Positions 27,401 through 40,300 of a stretch of DNA of 64,000 bases are shown here, piece after piece; position 1 is the stretch's first letter; each line of letters starts with the position of its first letter. This stretch comes from Macropodus opercularis. Lineage: Eukaryota > Chordata > Actinopteri > Anabantiformes > Osphronemidae. Position numbers and translations under genes: made by a program. The notes under the pieces are model-generated. The model was given only the letters and a program-made list of their open reading frames with translations, did no database searches and was not told the DNA's origin. The DNA lies in contig CM061098.1 of assembly GCA_030770545.1 (NCBI GenBank), positions 5,784,001-5,848,000 of the forward strand. The letters are read 5' to 3'.

Positions 27401-30400
27401 CATTACCGGTAGCATAGCTTTGTGTCCATGAAACTCTCACTGGTGAGATACAATGAGTGTTTTTTATGATGAAACTTTTGAAATGCTAATTTACAGTGTG
27501 GTGTGAGGTTAAGGGAGACTGAGTGTTTGGTTGTACACTAAAAACAGATCCAACTTTAATGCAGATTCAGGCTCACTTCTGTCTAATCTTGTCTTGATAT
27601 TGCTGTACATGCCACAGAGTCAGCGTAGGTGTTAAAACACACATCCAGAGGTGTAGGTAGGAACAGATGTTAACTGTGAAGGTACATATTGGTTGGTGCT
27701 GCTCCACATGTAGCTCAGTGGAGACAGGGTACTGGTACATGGCGGTGCTATTTGCCTGCCACCATCAAAGCGCCAACTGAAGTCTCCTGGATTTGTGACT
27801 GTGCTTTGTAAAAATGCAGTCAAATATATATCAGCACAGTGAATCAAACTGTGGCACCAATCAATGCGAGTCCAAACTGGAAGGTTTCCACATTGTTTCT
27901 AGAGGCAAGCTGAAATATGATGTGGCGAAATAAAGAATAACTTGAGCCATTTGAATGACTGACTGCAGTTTTTATGTGCTTTGTGGGCTGTACGTGCTCT
28001 TGGGGCACGGTTGTGATGGATAGTACAGCAGGGGTTATGATGCCTCAGGCTTGTTTGATCCAGTGGTCATGTTCGTGAACCTGCATGAGCAAGGTCATGC
28101 TCCATCTCAGATATTATTCCATTTGCAAGTACTCCATTGCTCTACTCCTACAGTTTGCTTGTCCAAATCAGGCAGATTTAAATGGAATTTACTCTGACTG
28201 TTTTTATTTTTGCAATGACAATGTGGCTAATGTTCCTTAACATGCTGTAAGTGAGGCAGCATGAGTACAGAATGGCTGTGGCATCATGCTTGATGTCTGC
28301 ACCTGTAGACTTTACAGCCTGATACTCTGACAGTTGGTGGGACATGTTTGTTCAATAATTTCTAGAATATAGTCAACTCTTCCACTACATTTTAATAATG
28401 CACTAACATAATCTATTCAGAATAAAAGCCCAAAAGGGTATCAGGGGCTAAGTGTTCAAAATCGGAGACTGATGACATTAGAGTCATGAGTTGTGAGGAT
28501 CTGCATGAAATATGAATTAAAGGACATTTTGGTTTGGTAAAAAAGAAAAAAACTGTGACAAGATGTTACAAGATAAACCTTCCACTGTCTTCAGTCGTCT
28601 CGCAGCTTGGTGTTATGTGTAGGAACAAAATTTCTTTAGAATTATTAATAATAATAACCTTCATCTAAGAGAATCTGGCATGAGAAGAGCACAAAAACTT
28701 AAAACACATCAACTCTAGTTTATGTTTATACAGAAACATTTAAGACACTAAGATAGCACAGTATGTGTACACCTGCATATTTAACAGGTGGTGTGCATAT
28801 AGTGTAGTGCTTCAGTATTCAGGATTTTAAACTATGATCATTTGTGTGTGTGAGGTCGGTGTTTTAGGGAGTGCAGGCATGTGTACAGATGAGATGGCTG
28901 CGAGGCAGTCCAGAACGACGGCTGTGAATAAGGCATTTTCCATTGAAGTGATTAAAATGATGGAGGACAGTGGCGAACTCATTCATCTCTGAGCAAGGTG
29001 ATGAGGGACATTGTGTATGTGCGAGGGTCTGAGAGAAAGCGCCTCAGTGCATTCATCTATATGTGTGTGTTTATTTGTCACAGATGTAGAACAAGTTGTG
29101 AAATGGGACTGGCATGGAGGCGACCACCGAGATACGGAGCGATGCCCACAGGAGGCCTGTGTCTTTTCACCGCACATCTGAACCGACAGCCTAATATTTA
29201 TCTCCACCCCGCCGCTGCGCGCGCTCTACGTTTTAATTTGACCTTCATCGGAACAAAGTGAACATTTCCTCATTGCCACACTCTGCGTTATTTTATTCGT
29301 CACTGATGTTTTTCTCCCCTCTAAAATGTGAACCTGAAACATCCGAGTTAGTTGAATGGAAGTTCCTTGACATTCAATTGATTTGATTAAGCTGGACTTT
29401 AATCGGATGGTCTTCTCTGCTCGCTACATTCTTTTTAATTACGGTGAAGGGAGACAGTGGTGAAGGCTGTGTTGTGCGTCTCGTTGTAGCTAATAGCAGG
29501 TGTGTTTTTTTTTCTTTTGAGATTTGTGCGTGTGTCTTTTTGACTCAAAGGTTAAACCACACCCTGGACTTCAAATGTAAAAAGAGGGAGCCTCAGTGGC
29601 CTTGTTGGCTACACATAACCACTCTCCAGCACATTAAGTGTACGTCTAAACCCACTTAGCATTGGCAGCCTTGTGAAAGTGTTGATTTGAGGTCTATGGG
29701 TTCATGTTTCCCTCCTCGTTCAGGCTCCCCACCCCTGCCTCTCCCATCAACGGCTCTAATCTCCTGAATACCATCCACACGCGCCGCTCATCCCCTGCCT
29801 TCAGGATTGCTTTCACACAGTGATCCCCTCACTGACCAGACAGACGACTCAACAATTAACCTCCAAGGCTGACCCGAAATATCTCAAACCTTCTCCCCTC
29901 AACATCCTTCTTGGCCTCTAATAGATTTCTAACAGGTAGAAAAAAGGTGGATTGAATTTCATCCATCCAACCCTTAGGTTCTGAACACAATCGTGGTCCA
30001 GCCTTTGTGTGTATCTGTGTGTTAAACACTGCAGTTGTGATAGTGGTACATGTTGTTGTCTGAGCAGAATGCATAATGATGGAGCCAGGTCGGTGATACA
30101 TTGCACCACTGTGTTAATAATGGCATTAGGTTTCTGCTTCTCTATTTCCATCCTGTTAGAGCCCTCCATTTGGGTTATTGTGCTAATAGCCAAAAAGCAC
30201 TCTGCTGGAGCCAGTTTGACTGAAACTGCATTCCCCATGAAGAAGATTAGTCCCTGTGTTATTTAATGTCACTTTAGCTGTTATTGCTGGATTTGCAGCT
30301 GAAGCAGCGTCTATCCCCTGCCTCCGTGCCTGGTGGATATGTCCCGCTGTGCTACAGACAGAGGTTGGCAATCCAACCTGATTCCCATCTCTCCACTGTT

Positions 30401-33400
30401 TTCACTGAAGCGCAGCGAGACATTAAGTGATCTTTCGTTGCAGCACGTCCGTACCTTACTGTACGGTGGGGTTTCAGGGTTACACGCTGCCGTGCTGGCG
30501 GGGGGGTTAACCTGTAATGTGTGTGTGCACTGTTCATGCATGAGTGGATGGTATGCACTTCATGGTCATTGTGTTGGTAGTTTAGGGAGAGCAAGAGCAG
30601 ATCAGATTGTAACCAGTAAGGTAATGAGTCAGAAGACAGCCAGTAGGACTTATCCACTAATAGATCTCCAGGGAGATAACCTAATCCTCCAACAATATCT
30701 CCTTATCATATTACAAGCGAACTATGTTCAGAACGGGCTTCTCTATCCACAAATGAATACTAAGCCCTATACTTACCTTTAAGCTTATTAGATTTGATCT
30801 GAAACGGCAGAATCAAGTATTTTCCCAGATGTGAGGTTGATCAGAGGTAATAATTCTTTCAGAGATTAGTTTTAATTTTACAGTGTTCTGATTATCATTA
30901 TTTTGTTTGAAATAATGTATGTTTTACAGCTGTAGTATTTAAAATGCTGCTGGGATTCAGATGGAGCTCATTAAATCACAGAGGCAGATTCTGGAGAGTT
31001 ACTACTGTACTGCAGGACAGTAAATACGCTATGTAATCTGTTCATTGAGCGCTTTTGTCATCTGGAGAGATCACACATGGGGGAGCTTGTCAGTGGCAAA
31101 TGAAAGTCAGGCTTCTTTTCAAGGTGTGGATTGGAGATTAGTAGTAATGCTCATCTCTATCTTTCTGTCCGCTTTCACAGAGATGATACGATTTGCAAAA
31201 GATGAGCCTCCCTTCCCTCTTTCTCAGTTACTCACTCTGTCTCCCTCACTCATCTATTACTTCCTTGTCTTCACTCTCTCATGTTACCCATCTTCTTTGT
31301 TCTCTTTATCCTTTTCTCTCAGATTGACTAAGCTCTAAAGAGGGTCGCTAACTCTTTTCAGGATTCCAAGAAGCAGCAATTGTATTAGAGTGTAGAGCTC
31401 TGAATGGCTTTGTGTTGCCACACAGACTCCCAGGGATCCATTAGATTTTTTGGGCCCTTCATTTTCTCACCAGGCGTGAGTGCTGCCCTGTGTCAATTTT
31501 TAATGATTAGCAGTTCTATTGTCTGTACAACTTGTTGCAAATAAAGAAAAGAAAATCATTTCAGGACAAAATTAAAAGAAACATTTTTATCACAATTTTC
31601 TTTCAACAAGTCCACGGCGCATCCTTTGTGTAGCTTTAAGTAATGAATTAATTGTGTGAAAGTAATTTTAAGATACTTTGTTTCTGGAACTAAATTATTT
31701 AAATCTGAAGAAAGACAACACATTAACTCGCTGGTTACAATACAAACCAAACCTGTACCAAAAATCAGCATCTGCTGTAGATTTTACCTGGGACATATTT
31801 AAACTCTTTCAACTTCCAAATCTTCAAATACAAGATGTATTTCTCATGTTTCTATGTCTCACCATCTTTTGCTTTTGTGTACTTTTTTTTTTACTTAGTG
31901 GTTATGCACAAATCAGTAGCTAAAGGCATTTGGTGAATTAGGTGTTGAGGTCACACGGATGAATTAAGGGGTTTCTTCTGTCCATCCTGACATCAATGCA
32001 TCGTTATTTTGCAAAGCAAAGAAATATCAGAAAGGTTTTCATGTGCCAACAAGTCTTGATGCAAGCTTCATCTTTAGTGCTGTATTTGACACAGACAAAC
32101 TATTGACTGTAATTTTGAACTGAAGGCACTTACTCTATAGAGAGAAATGCTCTAACAAATTAAAAAGGATTTCACTTTCTAAAGAAGGGATGTGGTCTCA
32201 CCACCCTCTCAACTATGTTGGGTTAGGTGTGTGAGCAGTGGTTGCTAACCCTAGAAATCAACCAGCACCTTAATCGCTTTGATGTGTGTCTGATTCTGAC
32301 ATGTTTAATGGGGCAGGGAAGCTTTTTTCCTTCTGCATCTCCCTCTGATTGTTTTCTTGTATTAATGCTTCACGGGGTCACAAGCCAAAAATCAGTGGGA
32401 GATGAGGTTTGAGGGAAGCCTTGGAATACTTGAGTTACTCATACGAGACTCATTAGCTGCACTTTACTTGACACAGTCAGCAGGAGAGCCCTTCATCGTA
32501 CAACCTGTCTATCCAGCTACGGTGGATTACGGTGCATTAACAGGTGTGGGGCTGTAGTCACGTCTATTTACAGGGCACACTTGCCTTTCCTTATCTCACT
32601 TGCAATAGTCTTTCATTTAGGGCATGGAATCTAGGTTTCCTTTGAAATATGGTTTTGGAACTGTGCCAGTGTCATCTCATGCTGCTTAATTCTCTGTTTC
32701 ACGTTCTCAGACAATGACAGGATTTTGCATTGACTGTCGAAAGCGCTTTTTATTTCAGCTCTTGTTTCATTACATGGCATCGGCGTGCGTTCAATAGGCC
32801 GCTACACAAGTTTGATTCATGATTGTTTCCCACTGCTTGTTATTAGTGCAGCATCAAAGCTAGACTTGGTAAACACATTTGCATTTTAATGACTGATATA
32901 GATTGTTCTCCCCTTCAATACCTGCATCAACCCACAACCCACCCATGCAGGGGGTGATAAAAGATGGGCTGCACTTTAAAGTGCCGTGCTACATGCTCTC
33001 ATATACTGTAGCAGTGTTTCATTTTGCAGAGGCAGCTTAGTCAACTATGGTTTCACACCAAGTCCAGATATGGAGCTAAAGAAAGTAAGTGGGTTAAGGT
33101 GTCCACATGGTGGAAAGCTGCCATTAATGTTAATGAAGACAGACCGGGCAGTTGGAAGATGATTTATCTAAGCCCAAATCAATGTCATCAGGCCAACAAG
33201 TGCAGATTCAAAGGAGCAGATAATGTTTGTGTCCCAGTTCACGTTTCCTTTCCCTGCCACCTGCAGAGGATGATGCTACCTATTAAAGGGTGTTTGCCTC
33301 CATGGGCATGTAATCTGATGCAAATTACAGCAACCGCCTGCCAAATGAGTGCAGTGATGGTGCTATGGAGCGTTTGTTGCAGGTATTACAGCTGAGCTTT

Positions 33401-34219
33401 ATACTCGTAGAGCTGCGGTGTGTCTGTCATGATAAGGATGCAGTGAAACTGATGAGTCTCCCATTGATCTTAGGGTCTTTGTTTGCCACTTGTTAAGGAA
33501 TACTGTGCACTGCATCGCTGAATGCATGTTAGATTTGCAAAGTACAGGCCTTGATGTTTGACTTCATAACCAACACCACTTTCACTGTCAGCTGTTTGCA
33601 AGTGCCCAAAGCCAGCGCCTGTGTAAATATGTGCACAGAGAACAGTCTATGAAATCTCACTCCTTGAGATACATAACAAAAAGAAAACATGGTTTGCTTC
33701 CCCTTCCTACACTGCTTCCTCAAACTACTTTTTGTTCAGGCTGTGATAATACTTTTTTGCTATATTTTCCAAGAAGAACAATTTCTGTATCTCAGCAGAC
33801 ATAATAGCAAATGTTTTTTTTCAGCTGTCCACTCACAGTTAAGATCTTTTTCTTAGATGTTTGCAAAGCCTCCGAAACCTTTTTGTTATGTCACCCACCA
33901 ACAACCAATCAAGGAAATGACACTGATTTTCACAAATAACAGTCTGTAGAAAGAAAATATAATTGGCTGAGGAGAATGATGTTTAAATGCTGTGGGTGTT
34001 TTGTTTCAAAAGCCAAATGGTTTGGTTTTATATTACTGACAGTACAGTTGTTACTTCAATAGTAGTCAGGCAATAGGACGAGAAGAGGGCAGCTGGAGAG
34101 GCTCTAATTTATCTGTTTGTCTGTGTTTTCCTCCCCACACTAGAAGGGGAAGGAGGCTGTAACAGGGCCCAGCTCCACGGGGGAGAGTTGTGTTTAGTGG
34201 TGGCATTGATTTTATAAAA

Positions 34220-34380
34220 GGTTGCGCAGTGGGGAGGATAGGTAGGCCTGTCAACCGTAGCTCTCACCGAAGCGCGTCACTACGTCAAGCTAATTGTAGA
34301 CTCACCGTAATCCCAAAACCAGAAAAAAGACACGGTATGCAAACATATAGACGCATCTCCTCGCGTAAGGAAGCGCAGGT
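34220..34380. other. CpG-dense patch in intron
   Basis: About a dozen CpG dinucleotides fall within roughly 160 bases, including two CGCG tetramers, while the surrounding intron has few. No exon, transposon end or promoter motif was recognised. It could be an unmethylated regulatory element, a recent insertion not yet depleted of CpG, or chance. Confidence 0.5.
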
Positions 34381-37300
34381 GAAGGAGAATGATTGGATAA
34401 AGATTAAGTCAATTACAATCTCCACTTGGAAACCTGGTCAGTAGGCGTGAACTGAGGAAATAATAAGATCAAGCGAGCAGAAGAAGTGAATATGAGAGGA
34501 TTTGAGAAATCAAGACAAGAAGGAGTCAGAAAGCAGCAAGAAATAGATAAACTGCCAAAGAATGTAGTTTTTTTTAAATGGCTTGGACGACACATCCACA
34601 TAGCCAGAGGCAGTTCATCAGCGACTTGTCAGTGCTCTCTCCCCCTCTTCTTCTTTCTTTAGAGGGAATCTTGTCAGGGTCAGGTGTGGAGATAACCTAA
34701 GATGGACACAAAACATCCACTTCCACTCTAGTGCACTTACAACCGAAGCTGGTGAACTTCACCGGCATATTAGCTTAGTTTTACTGTCACAGAAATTCCC
34801 CATAACTTCTCAGACACGAAGCACTGAGGGGAAGCACTCTGCAGTATCACAGCAACCTTTTTGCAGGGCTGTGACTCAGAACTGCGCCTGTCATTTCAGC
34901 CTTTCATGGGTTCTTTAAATTTGCATGCTCGCACGTGTACATGCATTGGTGACAAACACTTGCTGCTCTGCACATCTATTATCCCACAAACAAATGGAAA
35001 AAGTGTCAGTCTTCTGTCACCCATTAGGAGCTAATAAGTGGCAAATCCACTCTCAATCTAACAAGAGCATCTTACTGTATTCCCTCTGTCATTTTCTTCC
35101 TCCTTCTGCTACATGACACGTAGCAGTTTTTTGACTGGCGAGTCACACAAGGCTCCTCTGTCCGCCTGCTGAGCCACATGACAAAAAAACCCTTGGGGAG
35201 ATCACTTTATCTTACTCTTGATTGCCAGATAATTATCAGTTAATTATTTAGAGCCTTAAATTAATTTGCTAAAAATAGTCGCTGTGCCTGTGCGTTGCCA
35301 ATGGAGACGGCTCCATTATTCCTCTCTCCCTAGCCTGTATCTCTCATTCCCCGGCTCACCATCTTTGACAGCTACAGTACTTGTGCCACTCATCGTCGGC
35401 TGTAATCTAATAAAGGGGAAGGATGTTCTTTTGTATCTGAAACAAAGCGCCAATTTCATTTTCTTTTTTTTTCATGCTGATTTCGTCATGCCATCTTATC
35501 CCAGTTGTGAATTTTGGCTGTGATTAGCAGATGGAAGTCACACAGCACTAAGATACAGCTGGAAGAGGCTGAACTTGTGATTTCTTTATAGCCGCCAAAG
35601 GTCCGACAGGGCTTCAATTTAAAGCAAACGTTGTTCAGCAGTTTTTTCACACAGCTTTACCTGCACTTCACAGAAGTGAAGAAGATACTCTCCTCCTTTA
35701 ACTTCTTAAAACAGTTCATTAGACTGAAAGTGTTTTGAACAAAGAAATGTGCTATAAGTGGGCTTATAATGGGATTCATTGGCTTAAACAATCGAAATGC
35801 CCCCCCACCCCCCTCTCTGCGATCCACACTCTCACACCTCTTACTGAACCTTGGGCCAAATAGGCTGACCTGCTGAATGGGTTTGTGCTGTGGTAATGAT
35901 AAGGCTATTGAATGGAGCTGTACTCTGTCACGCTAGCTGCTGGGCCAGTGGTCTTACTAAAGGAATCTGATCAATAAACAATGTCTTTCCTTTTCTCTTC
36001 CCTTTCCAACCCGTCTTTTTTCTCTCCTGCTGCTATTCTTCCTTTGTCTACAAACAAATTGAAAACTTAGCCAATCGTTTACTAGTGGCACCCTGAAATA
36101 CATGTCAGCCACCAAGTCAAGATTACTTAGAAGATCAAATCTGCCTCTTTAGGTGTAAACAGTAAACTATTTAGAAATACGCGATAATATTGTTGAGTTA
36201 TTTACAGCATATCAGTTCAATTTACGTAATATAAGGAAATTCAGCTGTTCTGCTCATCGTGCAGCACAGAAGGTTGAAACGGGCCGACATGAAGGCAGGA
36301 GAATCCATTGACATTTAAAACACTCCAGCAGTCTGGAAGCACACATCAAAGGTAGCCCAACATGATGTCCATTTGCAAACCGCACTGCCAGGCTTGATTA
36401 CTGGTCTGCTCAGAAGCCACGCATTAAGTGGCCACCTAAGAGGTCCCATTTCCAGTTTTATACACAGTGATCACACGAACGAGATGTAATCTGGAGATGC
36501 TGTGAGTAACTCTGGGTTAAATGGTACTTTTCCAATACTTCCCCACATTTGTTAAAAGCTGCCAGGAGTATCAACTTGTATAGAATGTGACTGGGATCAC
36601 TTATTTTCTTTGTTCATTCATTTACATTGAAAACCACGTTCAGCCTTATTTTTGCTTTACTGCTGAATAGACTGTTACAGCAGCAGCATCTTGGTGAGGG
36701 GCTGGAGACTAGTGCGCTGTGTACTGTTCTTAGTATAGATTACATGCATTTGCTTAATTGTAGTGCTTTGCATAAACTGTTATGACTATATCACACCTAC
36801 AATACATGAGTTATGAAGAGGCACAGCCAATGAGTATGCATGTCTACTGAGAGAGAGTTTGCAAAAGGGGTGTCAGAGCCAGATAAAGACAGTTAAAACA
36901 AAAGCAGAAAGACAGAAAAGCGTTTGTGATTCATCTCTCTCATTGTTGCATAAAACTGCATAGATGTGCAAGAAACACATACAGCCCACACACGCTGTAC
37001 TAGCAAAGCCAGGCCAGCCCTTTAAATTCATCATACTTCGAGTCAAAAGCTGGGTTGTGGGTCAGAACGTGGAGCCATGTATACGACAGCCGTGACAGCC
37101 GTGTTTAAATGTGTTTATTTATTTCTGTATTGACTGTTGAGCAAATGCAGTGTAACAATAATAAACACACACACTGAAATCATGTGTAATTATGAGACGG
37201 AAAAAATAACATTAATTTTCCTACTAGACTGAGGAAGTTTGTGCTGAAGAAAGAAGGGGGTGGTTGGAGGAGGTGTGATGCAGTCATATTAATTCACAGA

Positions 37301-40300
37301 ACATCTGAGCACACTTATCTCCATTATACATTGCATATACCGTAGCTGCCTGTTGGGACTGGCATGAGCATAACCCCGTGGAATGGTGTTTATAAACTTA
37401 GAGGCATCTTTAAACCATATGCACGATGACTTTGTTTCTGCACATACTTATCTTTTCAAGGAGCGTCCCATGAGCCATCGTAACAGTAGCATCAACGTTT
37501 CTCGATTGTATCAGACTCAGGAGAAGTGAGAGACTTGACCTTTTGTGATTTGACAAGTATGCGTGTTGTAAACACAAAGGAGTTGCATTGTCACGTTTCC
37601 TCTTGAAAATTACAAAGAGAGACACGAGCCCCTGAGCTTCACTGTGACACAAGATCGCTTTGGACGCAGATGAAAGGATGACGACAACCAGAAGGTTATC
37701 AAAGATAAGATTGTGCGTGTGTGTGTTTGTCAATAGCCTTAATGGGATTGTGCTGTGTGCACATGCACTCAGTCACAGCAACCATTATAGTGGACACCAA
37801 ATTATTTTTCTTATTTTTTCCCCCCAAGCGCTCTCTCTCGTTTTTAATAGCCTATCCATGATTCAACAGGTCATTCCCATGGCCCTAATCCGCTCATATC
37901 TAATTTATATAGTCTCTTTTCCTTTATCAGATGTAGTCATTACACCCACCAGTCTCCCTCTCGTTGAGATGTTCTAACACCAGCTGGGTGCTGTAGTGAA
38001 GAGTTTTGAATGCTTAAGCAGACGCAGCTTTCCTCTCTACACGTATAAATATTTCAGGGACAGATGGGCAGAGTAAATTGACAGTAAAATTGACATCAAA
38101 TCTGGCTTTTAATTTCAAGAGAAAGAGGTTGTCTGAGCTGTAGGAAAGATGATGGAGAGGGAGCTGAGGGAGGAAAGGTCATGACCTCTGTGTCAAAGTG
38201 GTAATTTAATTCATAGAGCCTGTGATCTGTGAAAAATACATCCCTCGCACTTATAAAATCTATATGCATATCTATTTCACATATGCTGCTGTACACTTTA
38301 TATAGAAGCCATGCGTAGATATTTATGTGTATGATTTTATATGTATATCTCTCTATATTGTTTTTTGGCTGAGCACCTTTAACAGACATTAAAGGTGTGA
38401 TAAAGACAATAAGAACATTGAAGGTTAAGAGGTTAAGCCAGAGTCTGATCACACTCTGAAGTATTACATTAATTACATTTTGCAAGGAGGAGGGAGATGG
38501 CATCAAATAATCATCACCCCGTTGGCACCTTGTGTAATCCCACAGAGAGACAAGAGAGGGAAATGAGATCCTTGTGTCAGTCTGTGTGCGTGTGTGGTTG
38601 TGTGCGGTGTAAAACGATGAATCAACAGGATGGAGTGTCGAAGGAACACTGCTGATTTTCATCCAAGGTGTTGTTTTGATTACTTTAGACGAAGTCCAGC
38701 GATTTTCAGACTGTATATTTCCACAAAGGAATTTCTGGCACAGATGTAATTATTTTCACTGCGTGAAATGAACCTGACTTTAATTCTCGTATTTTTGTGC
38801 ACAACAAACAGGCTTCACAACCTTGTTACTCTGGTTACCTTTTAAACAACATGCGCTTCTCTTCTAAATCAGGCTGTTTCAAACTGAGAGCTTCTAATTT
38901 CTTCACGCTTCGTTGGTGCTGTTTGTGTTTCATCCTGTACTTGAATGTAACTTGAATGTGCACAGACATTATACTCAGCATATTTGCATAAATAACTGTG
39001 ATCTGTACCTTTAAACATAATCTTCAAACGTAATCTCCTCGCTACAGCCTCCCACCTCTTTCCTCTCGCACACACCCCTCCCCCATCGCTTTCACCGCCA
39101 GGTCACATCCCAAATTCCCAGAATTGGCTGCTCTGCTAATTCCCTCTGACAGCCCCAGCGTTGGTGCTGTGGCCCAACTGTGAGACACTGTCAGCCTCTT
39201 TCCTGCTCGCCCCGTGGACCTCCCGCTGCCCTACGGACCTCCCTGTGCTTGTATCACCACACATAACAGAATGGTGCTGTCTTCTCTCGCTAACCTGACT
39301 TGCAGTGCAGAGAGGAATACAATAATGTCACTTTCTAGCTAATTGGAAAATAGTGCAAAACCGCATAGTATTAATGAAGCCCTGTCTTTTCCTCATATCT
39401 CAGAAGAGATGCTAAAAAAAATCATGCATCCATTCAAGATTTACTTTTTGCAGCTTACATGCTGTCCTTTCTCTCTCTCTCTCCGCCCTACCTCTGCACT
39501 CCACTCCTTCATCCCTCTCTCATCTTGCTCACACTCTCAACATGATGGGTTATGTCCAGTCAGTGGGCAGCCTTGGTGTAATTTGGCCCACTGGGGCTGT
39601 TGGCAGTAGGTGTAGGGATAAAGAGAGCAGGGATGGTGGGTTTGGGGTTTGGAGAAAAGCAGGCTTAGTGTGGGGCCTTAGATGGAGGGGCCAGCAAGCA
39701 CATAGGAAAAGCATTAAATAAACATTAATGGAACTAGGTTACAGGAGATTTATTAAGGAGGCTTTTTGGGGCCCCCACTGTAGGGTTTTATGCAGCACTT
39801 TAATAACTCTCTCATGCGCACAGGTAAACAAAGCAGGTAATTTATTGCCGTGCTCATAGGTGGCCATTGTGAAACCGGTTTTAACTTTGTTTTTTGACTC
39901 CAAAATGGATTTTTCCTCTCTTTTTTTTCTCTCTGGGTTTTGTCATGAAAGTGGATGAAGCCTTTTTTTCATCTAGGGTAAGTCTGACTTGGATACGATT
40001 CTGATGTCACTTTGTGGTGTTAAAAATGAGCGCCCTTAATCGCAGCTTACTGGCGTTAAATGTAGCCTTTCTGGCACGTCAAACGCAGATAAAAAGTGAC
40101 TGATTAAACACTGTAATGAGGACACCGTGGCAGGACAAGGAACTAATTCTAGATTTTTAGAGGACAGGGTGGATTTTGGCATCAACAGGAAATGTGAGAG
40201 AGCGAGCAAGAGAATTATAAAAACATGAACTAGCAGAGCACTGCAATTGACATCACATTTCACATCTGACACTGTCTTTGTGAATCAACTCCGTCAGATG

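Noticed and set aside
38096..38662. 188-codon open frame on the minus strand
   Set aside because: Translated AT-rich intron with no family motif and no promoter or splice pattern supporting it.
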